The position numbers and the translations under genes were made by a program. Source: JBAJNN01 sp036881905 (GTDB lineage Bacteria > Pseudomonadota > Alphaproteobacteria > Rhizobiales > Im1). Taken from it: DNA of 64,000 nucleotides. Under the pieces are notes generated by a model. The model had not been told where the DNA came from and did not search any database. It was given only the letters and a program-made list of their open reading frames with translations. Shown here piece after piece: positions 1 to 10,118 of this stretch; within the stretch, counting starts at the first letter, position 1; each line of letters begins with the position of its first letter. The stretch is from assembly GCA_036881905.1 (NCBI GenBank), contig JBAJNN010000001.1, forward strand, positions 1 to 64,000, given 5' to 3'.

Positions 1-160
1 CGCGTATTTTGCAAAAACAGCTGGCGGCGCGGGTCGGGTTGTCTGCGCCTGCCGTCGCCGAACGAGTGCGCAAGCTCGTGGAGCGCGGGGTCATTCGTGG
101 CTTTACCATTGATGTAAATCCTGAAGCCCTTGGCTATCCGTGCAATCGCGACCACCGGAT
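1..160 (+). pseudogene. Lrp/AsnC-family regulator fragment, cut off at the window edge
   Basis: The frame is open from the left edge and encodes a winged-helix segment typical of AsnC/Lrp regulators (QLAARVGLSAPAVAERV, then GVIRGFTIDV and EALGYP). After the GYP where Lrp proteins enter their ligand-binding domain, the similarity stops. The frame then runs without a stop through about 25 unremarkable residues into the downstream thiolase. The effector domain is therefore missing. This is either a truncated regulator or a regulator whose 3' part was deleted when the thiolase operon moved next to it. An Lrp regulator would suit a branched-chain amino acid operon, but that is inference. The 5' end lies outside the window. 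Confidence 0.6.
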
Positions 161-233
161 TCCACTTGAAGCGGACAGCGAGAAATGTTACCAGTCGATG
201 CAGGAAAAACAAAGGTTCGATCAGGAGATCGAA

Positions 234-1421
234 ATGACGGCAGATGATCCAATCGTCATCGTGGGATTCGCCCGAACCGCCATTGGTGGATTCCAGGGCG
301 TGTTTTCGCGTAAACCCGCGCCTGTGCTTGGAACCGCCGCCATCAGCGCGACGCTGGAGCGCGGCGGACTCGCCGCGAAGGCCGTGGATGAAGTCGTGTT
401 TGGTTGCGTGTTACCAGCCGGTCAGGGGCAGGCGCCTGCTCGTCAGGCCGCGATCGGCGCCGGGATTCCTTATTCCACCGGCGCGACGACCGTCAACAAA
501 ATGTGCGGCTCCGGCATGAAGGCGGTCATGATCGCCCATGATTTGATCGTCGCCGGCAGCGCGGCGCGCGTCGTTGCCGGCGGCATGGAAAGCATGACCA
601 ACGCCCCCTATCTTCTCGACCGCGCCCGCGGCGGCTATCGGCTTGGCCATGGCCGCGTCATCGATCACATGTTTCTCGACGGGCTGGAAGACGCCTATGA
701 CAAGGAGCGGCTGATGGGAACTTTCGCGGAGGATTGCGCTGAAGCCTATCAGTTCACCCGCGAGATGCAGGATTCTTACGCTCTCACCTCTGTGACCCGA
801 GCGCGCAAGGCGGGCGAAAATGGCGTGTTCGACGCCGAAATCACCCCGGTCACAATAACGAACGGCAAGTCGGAACAGCTTGTCTGCGCCGACGAACAGC
901 CAGGCAAAGCCAGGCCCGAGAAAATCCCGACGCTGAAACCGGTTTTTCGTGACGGCGGCACGGTCACGCCCGCCAACTCCAGTTCCATTGCCGACGGCGC
1001 GGCGGCTCTCCTCCTGATGCGCCGATCCGATGCCTTGCAGCGGGGCTTAAAACCATTGGCAACGATTCGTGGCCACAGCACTCATGCGCAGGCCCCGAGC
1101 CGTTTCACCACTGCGCCCATCGGCGCGCTGAATAAGCTTTCGCAAAAGACCGGCTGGGCCCTCAAGGACGTCGATCTGTTCGAGATCAACGAAGCGTTCG
1201 CCGTGGTCACCATGGCGGCAATGCGCGAGCTCGACCTGCCTCATGACAAGGTCAATATTCATGGCGGGGCCTGCGCGCTTGGCCACCCGATCGGCGCGTC
1301 GGGGGCCCGAATCATCGTTACGCTTCTCGCCGCTCTTGAACATCACCAGCTGAAGCGAGGCATGGCGGCCATCTGCATCGGCGGAGGCGAAGCGACGGCA
1401 ATGGCTTTGGAACGCATCTGA
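234..1421 (+). CDS. acetyl-CoA C-acyltransferase (thiolase)
   Basis: A biosynthetic/degradative thiolase of 395 residues. It shows the nucleophilic Cys near residue 91 (NKMCGSGMKAV), the NEAFAVV motif, the GHPIGASG histidine motif near residue 350, and the C-terminal CIGGGEA cysteine near residue 381. The start at 234 is chosen because family similarity begins there and a purine-rich CAGGAG lies just upstream. The same frame is open further upstream into the Lrp fragment. As first gene of a branched-chain acyl-CoA cluster it probably cleaves 2-methylacetoacetyl-CoA (isoleucine) or acetoacetyl-CoA (leucine). Substrate cannot be read from sequence. The acyl-CoA dehydrogenase follows after about 35 bases. 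Confidence 0.9.
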   Translation: MTADDPIVIVGFARTAIGGFQGVFSRKPAPVLGTAAISATLERGGLAAKAVDEVVFGCVLPAGQGQAPARQAAIGAGIPYSTGATTVNKMCGSGMKAVMIAHDLIVAGSAARVVAGGMESMTNAPYLLDRARGGYRLGHGRVIDHMFLDGLEDAYDKERLMGTFAEDCAEAYQFTREMQDSYALTSVTRARKAGENGVFDAEITPVTITNGKSEQLVCADEQPGKARPEKIPTLKPVFRDGGTVTPANSSSIADGAAALLLMRRSDALQRGLKPLATIRGHSTHAQAPSRFTTAPIGALNKLSQKTGWALKDVDLFEINEAFAVVTMAAMRELDLPHDKVNIHGGACALGHPIGASGARIIVTLLAALEHHQLKRGMAAICIGGGEATAMALERI

Positions 1422-1456
1422 AAGCGGCACGACAACACTCGCAAGGCAAGGCGGAT

Positions 1457-2584
1457 ATGATCCTGACGCAGGCGCAAGAACAGATCAAGGACATTGCCCG
1501 CGACTTTGCCCGCGACAAGCTGGCGCCGGGCGCGGCAGGCCGCGACGCCGAACACCGTTTTCCGAAAGACGAGCTGAAGGAAATGGGCAAGCTCGGTTTT
1601 CTCGGCATGCTGGCACCGGAAAATTGGGGCGGTTCGCAAACCGGCACCGTCACCTATGCCGTCGCGCTGGAGGAGATTGCCGCGGGCGACGGTCCCTGTT
1701 CCACCATCATGAGTGTCCATAATTCGGTCGCCTGCATGCCGATCGTGACATTCGGCACCGAAGAACAGAAACGGCGCTTCCTGCCGAAGCTTGCCCGCGG
1801 CGAATGGATCGGCGGTTTTGCGTTGAGCGAAGCGCAGGCCGGCTCGGATGCGGCTAATCTCAAGACGAAGGCGGTGCGCGACGGCGATCATTATATCCTG
1901 AACGGCACCAAGCAGTTCGTCACCTCCGGCGAAAACGGCCAGGTGCTCATCGCCTTCGCGCTTACCGATCCCGAGGCCGGCAAAAAGGGCATATCCGCCT
2001 TCATCGTGCCGACCGACGCGCCAGGGTATGAGGTGATCCGGGTCGAAAACAAGCTCGGCATGCATTCCACCGACACCTGCCAGATTGCCTTTAACGATCT
2101 GCGTCTGCCGGCCGATCTGCGTCTCGGCGAGGAGGGCCAAGGTTACCGAATCGCACTTTCGAATCTCGAAGGCGGCCGTATCGGCATTGCCGCGCAGGCG
2201 GTCGGCATGGCGCGCGCCGCCTTCGAGGCTGCTTGCGACTATGCAAGGCAGCGCAGCGCTTTCGGCAAACCGATTTTCGAGCATCAGGCCGTCGCCTTTC
2301 GCCTCGCCGATATGGCGATGCAAATCGAGGCGGCGCGCCAGCTGGTCCTGCATGCCGCCGCGCTGAAGGAAGCCGGTCTGCCCTGCCTGTCGGAAGCTTC
2401 GATGGCGAAACTCCATGCCTCCGAAATGGCGGAAAAGGTCTCATCCAATGCGATTCAGATTCACGGCGGCTATGGTTACATGGCGGATTATCCGGTCGAA
2501 CGGATTTACCGCGATGTCCGCGTCTGCCAAATCTATGAAGGCACCAGCGATGTGCAGCGCATCGTCATTGCCCGTGGATTGTGA
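1457..2584 (+). CDS. acyl-CoA dehydrogenase (short/branched-chain type)
   Basis: An FAD-dependent acyl-CoA dehydrogenase of 375 residues with the three-domain family layout. It has the flavin-contact segment GGFALSEAQAGSDAAN, the substrate-loop region KLGMHSTDT, the helical QRSAFGKPI segment, and the C-terminal IYEGTSDVQR motif. The catalytic base is Glu361, as in short-chain, isobutyryl- and 2-methylbutyryl-CoA dehydrogenases. It sits between thiolase and the branched-chain oxoacid dehydrogenase genes, so oxidation of isobutyryl-CoA or 2-methylbutyryl-CoA is likely. It differs from the isovaleryl-CoA dehydrogenase further down, whose catalytic Glu is elsewhere. The two enzymes therefore probably divide the valine/isoleucine and leucine branches. 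Confidence 0.9.
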   Translation: MILTQAQEQIKDIARDFARDKLAPGAAGRDAEHRFPKDELKEMGKLGFLGMLAPENWGGSQTGTVTYAVALEEIAAGDGPCSTIMSVHNSVACMPIVTFGTEEQKRRFLPKLARGEWIGGFALSEAQAGSDAANLKTKAVRDGDHYILNGTKQFVTSGENGQVLIAFALTDPEAGKKGISAFIVPTDAPGYEVIRVENKLGMHSTDTCQIAFNDLRLPADLRLGEEGQGYRIALSNLEGGRIGIAAQAVGMARAAFEAACDYARQRSAFGKPIFEHQAVAFRLADMAMQIEAARQLVLHAAALKEAGLPCLSEASMAKLHASEMAEKVSSNAIQIHGGYGYMADYPVERIYRDVRVCQIYEGTSDVQRIVIARGL

Positions 2585-2655
2585 CGGGCGAGCTTGCCGT
2601 ATCGGGCGAAAAAGCCTTAAGCGCATAAGTCGGAAACCATGAGGAGAAACGAAAA

Positions 2656-3888
2656 GTGAATGAAAAACCGCAGCCGAGCTTGCATGTCCCCGAACCGGCG
2701 GGCCGTCCCGACAGCGAGCCTGATTTCTCCGCTATGAGCATTCCCAAGGCCGGTTCCGTGAAGCGGCCGGAGGTCGATGCGGCACCGGAAGCGACCCGCG
2801 ACCTTGCCTGTTCGATGATCCGCGTGTTGGACCGCGACGGCGAGGCCACAGGCCCATGGGCCGGAGCATTAAGCGATAAGGAATTGCTGACGGGCTTGCG
2901 CCACATGATGACGTTGCGCGCTTTCGATGCCCGCATGCTGATGGCGCAGCGTCAGGGCAAGACCTCCTTCTTTCTGCAATGTCTCGGCGAAGAGGCCGTT
3001 GCTTGCGCCTTCGCCAGGGCGCTCGCGAAAGGCGACATGCATTTTCCGACCTATCGTCAGGCGGGTCTCCTGATCGCCGCCGACTATCCGCTAGTCTCGA
3101 TGATAAATCAGATATTTTCCAATGAAAAAGACCCCCTCAAGGGTCGGCAGCTGCCGACCCTCTATTCTTCCAGGGAATATGGTTTTTTCACCATCTCCGG
3201 CAATCTTGCGACGCAATTCATTCAAGGGGTCGGCTGGGCGATGGCTTCGGCGATCAAAAACGACGACAGGATCGCCGCCGCCTGGATCGGCGAGGGAGCG
3301 ACCGCGGAGCAGGATTTCCATGCCGCCCTTGTCTTTGCCTCGACTTACAAGCCACCGGTCATTCTCAACATCGTCAATAATCAGTGGGCGATCTCGACGT
3401 TTCAGGGCATTGCGCGCGGCGGTTCCGAAACATTCGCCGCCCGGGGTCCGAGCTTCGGCATTGCCGCGCTCAGGGTGGACGGCAACGACTATCCAGCCGT
3501 TCACGCCGCAGCGCGCTGGGCGGCCGAGCGAGCGCGCCGAAATCTGGGGCCGACGCTGATCGAATACGTCACCTACCGCGCTGGGGCGCATTCGACCTCC
3601 GACGATCCAAGCGCCTATCGTCCGAAAACGGAAGCTGAAGCCTGGCCGCTCGGCGATCCGATTTTAAGGCTGAAACAGCATCTGATCGCCCGTGGCGTCT
3701 GGTCGCGGGAGCGTCACGCCCAGGCGGAAGCCGAAATTGCCGACAGCGTCCTCAAGGCGTATCGGCAAGCCGAAAGTCACGGCACCGCGCATGGCGGCGG
3801 CAAGCCGTCGCCGCGCGACATGTTCGAGGGCGTCTATGCCGAGATGCCCCCGCATATGATCAGGCAGCGCCGGCAGGCGGGGTGCTGA
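2656..3888 (+). CDS. bkdA1: branched-chain 2-oxoacid dehydrogenase E1, alpha subunit
   Basis: Thiamine diphosphate-dependent decarboxylase subunit of 410 residues. The diphosphate/Mg-binding segment is visible as GEGATAEQDF followed about 30 residues later by NIVNNQW, the family version of GDG...NN. The regulatory-loop-like GAHSTSDDPSAYR segment follows. An N-terminal extension of about 65 residues precedes the catalytic fold, as in bacterial BCKDH E1alpha. With the next two genes it forms the complex that decarboxylates the keto acids of leucine, isoleucine and valine. A GAGGAGAAACG ribosome-binding stretch lies ahead of the start. The E1beta gene begins 1 base after its stop. Confidence 0.95.
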   Translation: MNEKPQPSLHVPEPAGRPDSEPDFSAMSIPKAGSVKRPEVDAAPEATRDLACSMIRVLDRDGEATGPWAGALSDKELLTGLRHMMTLRAFDARMLMAQRQGKTSFFLQCLGEEAVACAFARALAKGDMHFPTYRQAGLLIAADYPLVSMINQIFSNEKDPLKGRQLPTLYSSREYGFFTISGNLATQFIQGVGWAMASAIKNDDRIAAAWIGEGATAEQDFHAALVFASTYKPPVILNIVNNQWAISTFQGIARGGSETFAARGPSFGIAALRVDGNDYPAVHAAARWAAERARRNLGPTLIEYVTYRAGAHSTSDDPSAYRPKTEAEAWPLGDPILRLKQHLIARGVWSRERHAQAEAEIADSVLKAYRQAESHGTAHGGGKPSPRDMFEGVYAEMPPHMIRQRRQAGC

Positions 3889-3889
3889 A

Positions 3890-4903
3890 ATGGCCGCAAT
3901 GACCATGGTCGAAGCCATAAGAAGCGCCATGGATGTCGCCATGGGCCGCGACGATGGCGTGATCGTTTTCGGCGAGGATGTCGGCTATTTCGGCGGCGTG
4001 TTCCGCTGCACCAAGGGCTTGCAGGCGAAACATGGCAGAACTCGCTGTTTCGACACCCCAATTTCCGAAACCGGCATTGTCGGTGCGGCGATCGGCATGG
4101 CCGCCTACGGCCTCAAGCCTTGCGTGGAAATCCAGTTCGCCGATTACGTGTATCCGGCCTATGACCAGCTGGTGCAGGAGGCGGCCTGTATCCGTTACCG
4201 CTCCAATGAAGAATTCACCTGCCCTATTGTCCTGCGGATGCCGACCGGCGGCGGCATTCTCGGCGGTCCGACCCATAGCCAAAGCCCGGAAGCCCTGTTC
4301 ACCCATATCTGCGGGCTGAAGACGATCGTTCCCTCCAACCCCTATGACGCAAAGGGGCTATTGACCGCGGCGATCGAGGATCCCGATCCGGTGATCTTCC
4401 TCGAGCCGAAGCGGCTTTATGCCGGCCCTTTCGACGGCCATCACGAGAAGCCGGCGGTTTCTTGGTCAAACCACCCGCTGGGCGAGGTTCCAAACGATTA
4501 TTACACCATACCCCTCGGCAGAGCGGAGACTCGCCGATCCGGCGCGGCTGTCACCGTGATTGCCTATGGCACCATGGTGCATGTAGCGCTGGCGGCGGCC
4601 GAAGAGAGCGGAATCGACGCCGAGGTGATCGATCTTCGCTGCCTTATACCGCTCGATCTCGAAACGATCGTGACCTCGATCAACAAGACCGGCCGCTGCG
4701 TCGTCGTCCATGAAGCGAGGCTGACCTCCGGTTTTGGCGCCGAATTGGTCTCGCTCATCCAGGAGAACTGCTTCTATCGTCTGGAAGCACCAATCATGCG
4801 GATTACAGGATGGGATACGCCTTACCCTTACGCGCAGGAATGGGACTATTTCCCCGGCCCTGAACGTGTCGGTCGGGCATTAATCGATCTGATGGAAGGT
4901 TAA
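3890..4903 (+). CDS. bkdA2: branched-chain 2-oxoacid dehydrogenase E1, beta subunit
   Basis: Transketolase-like beta subunit of 337 residues. It carries the GEDVGYFGGVFRCTKGL segment (Glu involved in TPP activation), TPISETGIVGAAIGMA, and the C-terminal transketolase domain with VVHEARLTSGFGAE and DTPYPYA. It pairs with the alpha subunit just upstream (1-base spacing) to make the alpha2beta2 E1 component. Only 1 base separates it from the E2 gene, which implies tight co-expression. All features are family-typical and no defect is seen. Confidence 0.95.
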   Translation: MAAMTMVEAIRSAMDVAMGRDDGVIVFGEDVGYFGGVFRCTKGLQAKHGRTRCFDTPISETGIVGAAIGMAAYGLKPCVEIQFADYVYPAYDQLVQEAACIRYRSNEEFTCPIVLRMPTGGGILGGPTHSQSPEALFTHICGLKTIVPSNPYDAKGLLTAAIEDPDPVIFLEPKRLYAGPFDGHHEKPAVSWSNHPLGEVPNDYYTIPLGRAETRRSGAAVTVIAYGTMVHVALAAAEESGIDAEVIDLRCLIPLDLETIVTSINKTGRCVVVHEARLTSGFGAELVSLIQENCFYRLEAPIMRITGWDTPYPYAQEWDYFPGPERVGRALIDLMEG

Positions 4904-4904
4904 A

Positions 4905-6140
4905 ATGAGGGAATTTATCATCAAAATGCCGGATATCGGCGAGGGGCTGACCGAGGCGGAGCTGGTCGAGTGGCATGTGAAGACCGGCGATAAGGTGCGC
5001 GAGGATATGGCGCTCGCCGCTGTCATGACCGACAAGGCGACGGTTGAGATTCCCTCCCCGGTCGCTGGCACCGTCAGTTGGCTCGGCGCCGAAGTTGGTG
5101 AAACCGTTCAGGTCAAGGCCCCGCTGGTGAAAATCGACACCGGGATTAAGGCGGCGGCAGCCGAACCGAAGCCGGAAGAGCCTATAAGCCGACTGCAGAC
5201 CCCGAAATCGGAGGCGGAAACAAAACCGGCCCCCGAAAATTCTCCCGCCAAGCCGACCTCGGCCGGAGACAAACCGCTGGCCTCGCCCGCCGTCAGGCGG
5301 TATGCGCAGGAAAACGGCGTGGATCTGCGCGCGGTTGCGGGCTCGGGACCGGAGGGCCGTATCGCCCGTGAGGACATCGACAAATTTCTGGCGCGGCGCA
5401 GCGCTCCCGAGCCGGTCCCGGCGGGCCTTGTCCGCAACAGCGCGGTTGAGGACATCAAGCTCACCGGCCTGCGCGGTCTGATCGCCGAGAAGATGGCGCT
5501 TTCGGCCTCGCGCATTCCCCATATCACCTATGTCGAGGAAATCGATATGACGCAGCTTGAGGATTTGCGCGCGCATATGAATGGAGGCCGCGAACGCAAC
5601 CAGCCGAAGCTCACCATTTTACCGTTTCTGATGCGGGCCATGGTGAGGGCGATCGCCGAACAGCCGGACATCAACGCGACCTTCGACGATAAGACCAATA
5701 TGATCCGCCGTCATGGCGGCGTGCATATCGGCGTCGCCACGCAGACGCCGTCCGGCCTGACGGCGCCGGTCGTCCATCACGCCGAGGCGCGCGACATCTG
5801 GGAATGCGCCGGAGAAGTCGCGCGCCTGGCGAACGCCGCCCGCACCGGCAAGGCGACGCGCGAGGAATTGACCGGCTCGACGATCACCATCTCCTCGCTG
5901 GGCGCTTTGGGCGGCATCGTTTCGACCCCGATCATCAACTATCCGGAAGTCGCCATTATCGGCGTCAACAGGATCGCCACCCGTCCGCTCTGGAACGGCG
6001 AGCGTTTCGCGCCGCGCAAAATGATGAATCTGTCATCGAGCTTCGATCACCGCATCATCGACGGCTTCGATGCGGCAAATTTTATCCAGCGGCTGAAGAC
6101 GCTTCTTGAAACGCCTGCGCTGATCTTCATCGCGGGCTGA
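4905..6140 (+). CDS. bkdB: branched-chain 2-oxoacid dehydrogenase E2 (dihydrolipoyl acyltransferase)
   Basis: Core acyltransferase of 411 residues. An N-terminal lipoyl domain (residues about 1-75) carries the lipoylated Lys44 in TDKATVEIPSP. A Glu/Pro/Lys-rich linker follows. A peripheral E3-binding domain (about 125-160) reads ASPAVRRYAQENG and GSGPEGRIAREDI. The C-terminal catalytic domain has the SFDHRIIDG motif with His382. It transfers the branched acyl group to CoA. There is one lipoyl domain only. No E3 (dihydrolipoamide dehydrogenase) gene follows, so E3 must be shared from another locus. Confidence 0.95.
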   Translation: MREFIIKMPDIGEGLTEAELVEWHVKTGDKVREDMALAAVMTDKATVEIPSPVAGTVSWLGAEVGETVQVKAPLVKIDTGIKAAAAEPKPEEPISRLQTPKSEAETKPAPENSPAKPTSAGDKPLASPAVRRYAQENGVDLRAVAGSGPEGRIAREDIDKFLARRSAPEPVPAGLVRNSAVEDIKLTGLRGLIAEKMALSASRIPHITYVEEIDMTQLEDLRAHMNGGRERNQPKLTILPFLMRAMVRAIAEQPDINATFDDKTNMIRRHGGVHIGVATQTPSGLTAPVVHHAEARDIWECAGEVARLANAARTGKATREELTGSTITISSLGALGGIVSTPIINYPEVAIIGVNRIATRPLWNGERFAPRKMMNLSSSFDHRIIDGFDAANFIQRLKTLLETPALIFIAG

Positions 6141-6238
6141 CGCCGTATCAGGAAATCGCCTTGAGAACCGCTCTGGACGTCAGGGGGGGCAAGGGTCTAG
6201 AGTCAAGCTGACCCGTCGGGAACAGGAAACAAAAAAGC

Positions 6239-7333
6239 ATGCAATTTAAACCCGAACACAATCAGACTGGCCGATCGCAGAGTGCTCCCTCACTGCTGAG
6301 GGAGCGCAGAGGCGCCATTGGCCACATCAAACTCAACCGGCCCGAGGTCCTCAACAGTTTGACGCTCGACATGGTGCGCGACATTGAGGCCGCGCTCGAC
6401 GAATTCGAACGCGACAAAGCCATCATAGCGATTGTGATCAGCGGCGAAGGCGAGCGTGGCCTGTGCGCCGGCGGCGATCTCCGTGCCTTTTACGAGGCCG
6501 GTCGCCTCGGGCCCGACCTAGCGAAGAGATTCTGGGCTGAGGAATATCGATTGAATGCCCGCCTCAACCGCTATCCCAAACCCTCAATCGCGGTGATGGA
6601 TGGCATCGTCATGGGGGCCGGGGCTGGAATTTCGGTCTATTGCCGCTACCGCCTCGTGACCGAACGCACCCGCTTTGCCATGCCCGAGACTGGCATCGGC
6701 TTCTTCCCCGATGTCGGTGCGTCATGGTTCCTAAGCCGCCAGGGCAACGAGTTCGGCACCTATGCGGCGCTGACCGGCAAGTCTTTCGGCGCGGCCGAAA
6801 CCATCGCGCTCGGTCTCGCCGATATTTATGTCCCGTCCGAGCGTCTTCCGGCGCTGGTCGAGGCCTTGGCCAGGCTTGCCTCCGGCGCGACCGGCACCAA
6901 TATCGGGGCAGCGATCCAGGATTTCGCGGAAGATGCGCCCCCCACAAAGCTTGATCGGGAGCGGCTGGGGTCGATCGACCGCGCCTTTACCTTCGACACG
7001 GTTGAGGAAATTTTCGCGGCTCTTGAGCACGATAACAGTCCCTTCGCGGCCGAGATGCTGAACACGCTGCGGTCGAGGTCGCCGTTCAGCCTTAAGGTTA
7101 CGTTGCGACTGTTGCGGCTGGGACGGCGTTCCGCCTCTTTGGAAGACTGTCTGGAGCGCGAATTCGCCGCGACCGCCGCGGTCCTCGAAAATGAGGATTT
7201 CCGCGAGGGCATTCGCGCGGCGATCATCGACAAGGACCGCAACCCGCACTGGCAGGCAGCAACGCTCGGTCATGTCGGGAAGCAAGAAGTGGACGCCTTT
7301 TTCCCGCAACCGGAGAAGAGACTGTTTGCCTGA
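6239..7333 (+). CDS. 3-hydroxyisobutyryl-CoA hydrolase (enoyl-CoA hydratase/isomerase superfamily)
   Basis: Crotonase-fold protein of 364 residues, the length of HIBCH-type hydrolases rather than the ~260-residue hydratases. Family marks are GERGLCAGGDLRAFYEAG, the oxyanion-hole segment IVMGAGAGISVYCRYR, and FAMPETGIGFFPDVGASWFLSR with the catalytic Glu. The hydrolase releases 3-hydroxyisobutyrate in valine catabolism, so the downstream dehydrogenases of that branch are expected elsewhere. The start has AGGAAAC about 8 bases upstream. A gap of about 100 bases separates it from bkdB. Confidence 0.85.
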   Translation: MQFKPEHNQTGRSQSAPSLLRERRGAIGHIKLNRPEVLNSLTLDMVRDIEAALDEFERDKAIIAIVISGEGERGLCAGGDLRAFYEAGRLGPDLAKRFWAEEYRLNARLNRYPKPSIAVMDGIVMGAGAGISVYCRYRLVTERTRFAMPETGIGFFPDVGASWFLSRQGNEFGTYAALTGKSFGAAETIALGLADIYVPSERLPALVEALARLASGATGTNIGAAIQDFAEDAPPTKLDRERLGSIDRAFTFDTVEEIFAALEHDNSPFAAEMLNTLRSRSPFSLKVTLRLLRLGRRSASLEDCLEREFAATAAVLENEDFREGIRAAIIDKDRNPHWQAATLGHVGKQEVDAFFPQPEKRLFA

Positions 7334-7358
7334 GATTGCAAAGGAGGAGGACACTGGG

Positions 7359-8503
7359 GTGAGTTTCGATTTTCTTCTGGGCGAGACCGCGGATATGATC
7401 CGCAAGACCACCGCCCGTTTCGCCGCTGACCGTATCGCGCCGATTGCCGCAAAGATCGATCGGACCAACAATTTCCCGCGCGAGCTGTGGCCGAAGATGG
7501 GCGCGCTCGGCCTGCACGGCATCACCGTCGAGGAGAAATTCGGCGGGCTTGGCCTCGGCTATCTCGAACATGTGGTGGCGATGGAGGAAATTTCGCGCGC
7601 CTCCGCCTCGGTGGGGTTGAGTTACGCTGCCCACTCCAATCTGTGTATCAATCAGATCCGCCGCTGGGCGACGCCGGAGCAAAAGCGCCGCTATCTGCCG
7701 AAGCTGATTTCCGGCGAGCATATCGGGGCGCTGGCCATGTCGGAGGCCGGCGCGGGGTCCGATGTCATGTCGATGCGGCTGAAGGCGGAAAAACATGGGG
7801 ACCATTATGTGCTGAACGGCGCCAAATTCTGGATCACCAACGCCCCGCATGCCGATGTGCTGATCGTCTATGCCAAGACGGATCCCTCCGCGGGGACGAA
7901 GGGAATTTCGGCCTTTCTGATCGAGAAGGGCATGGAAGGATTTTCGGTGTCGAACAAGCTCGACAAGCTTGGCATGCGCGGCAGCGACACCGCCGAGCTG
8001 GTCTTCGCCGATTGCCAGGTGCCGGAAAGCCGGCTGATGGGCCAGGAAGGGGAAGGTGCGAAAATTCTAATGTCCGGCCTCGATTACGAGCGCGTGGTGC
8101 TGGCCGCCGGTCCACTCGGCATCATGCGGGCCTGTCTCAACGTCGTTGTGACCTATCTGCGCGAGCGCGAGCAGTTCGGCCGACCGATCGGTCGCTTCCA
8201 ACTGATGCAGGCCAAGGTCGCCGATATGCATGTGGCGCTCAATTCCGCCCGCGCCTATGTCTATGCGGTGGCGCGCGGCTGCGACGCCGGGCTTGCCGCC
8301 AGGCAGGACGCCGCCGCCGCGATCCTGTTTGCCAGCGAGAATGCCGTGAAAACCGCGCTGGAGGCGATCCAGGCGCTGGGCGGCGCCGGTTATACGAGCG
8401 AATGGCCGGTCGAACGCTTCCTGCGCGACGCCAAACTCTACGACATTGGCGCCGGCACCAATGAAATCCGTCGTTTTCTTATCGGTCGGGAGATCATCGG
8501 CGA

Positions 8504-8507
<4 letters not shown>
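7359..8507 (+). CDS. ivd: isovaleryl-CoA dehydrogenase
   Basis: Acyl-CoA dehydrogenase of 382 residues. The catalytic Glu appears within the segment SGLDYERVVLAAGPLG (Glu244), the position that distinguishes isovaleryl-CoA dehydrogenases. The C-terminal DIGAGTNEIRR lacks the usual short-chain catalytic Glu. GTG is chosen as start because a strong AAGGAGGAGG lies 8 bases upstream and the protein family begins here. The frame is open further upstream into the hydrolase gene, but that part has no family similarity. It overlaps mccB by 4 bases and forms the leucine branch with the two carboxylase genes. Confidence 0.92.
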
Positions 8508-10114
<1,607 letters not shown>

Positions 10115-10118
10115 TGCG

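Noticed and set aside
7191..7358. Longer N terminus for isovaleryl-CoA dehydrogenase
   Set aside because: This region codes for the end of the hydrolase in another frame; family similarity and the strong ribosome-binding site place the start at 7359.
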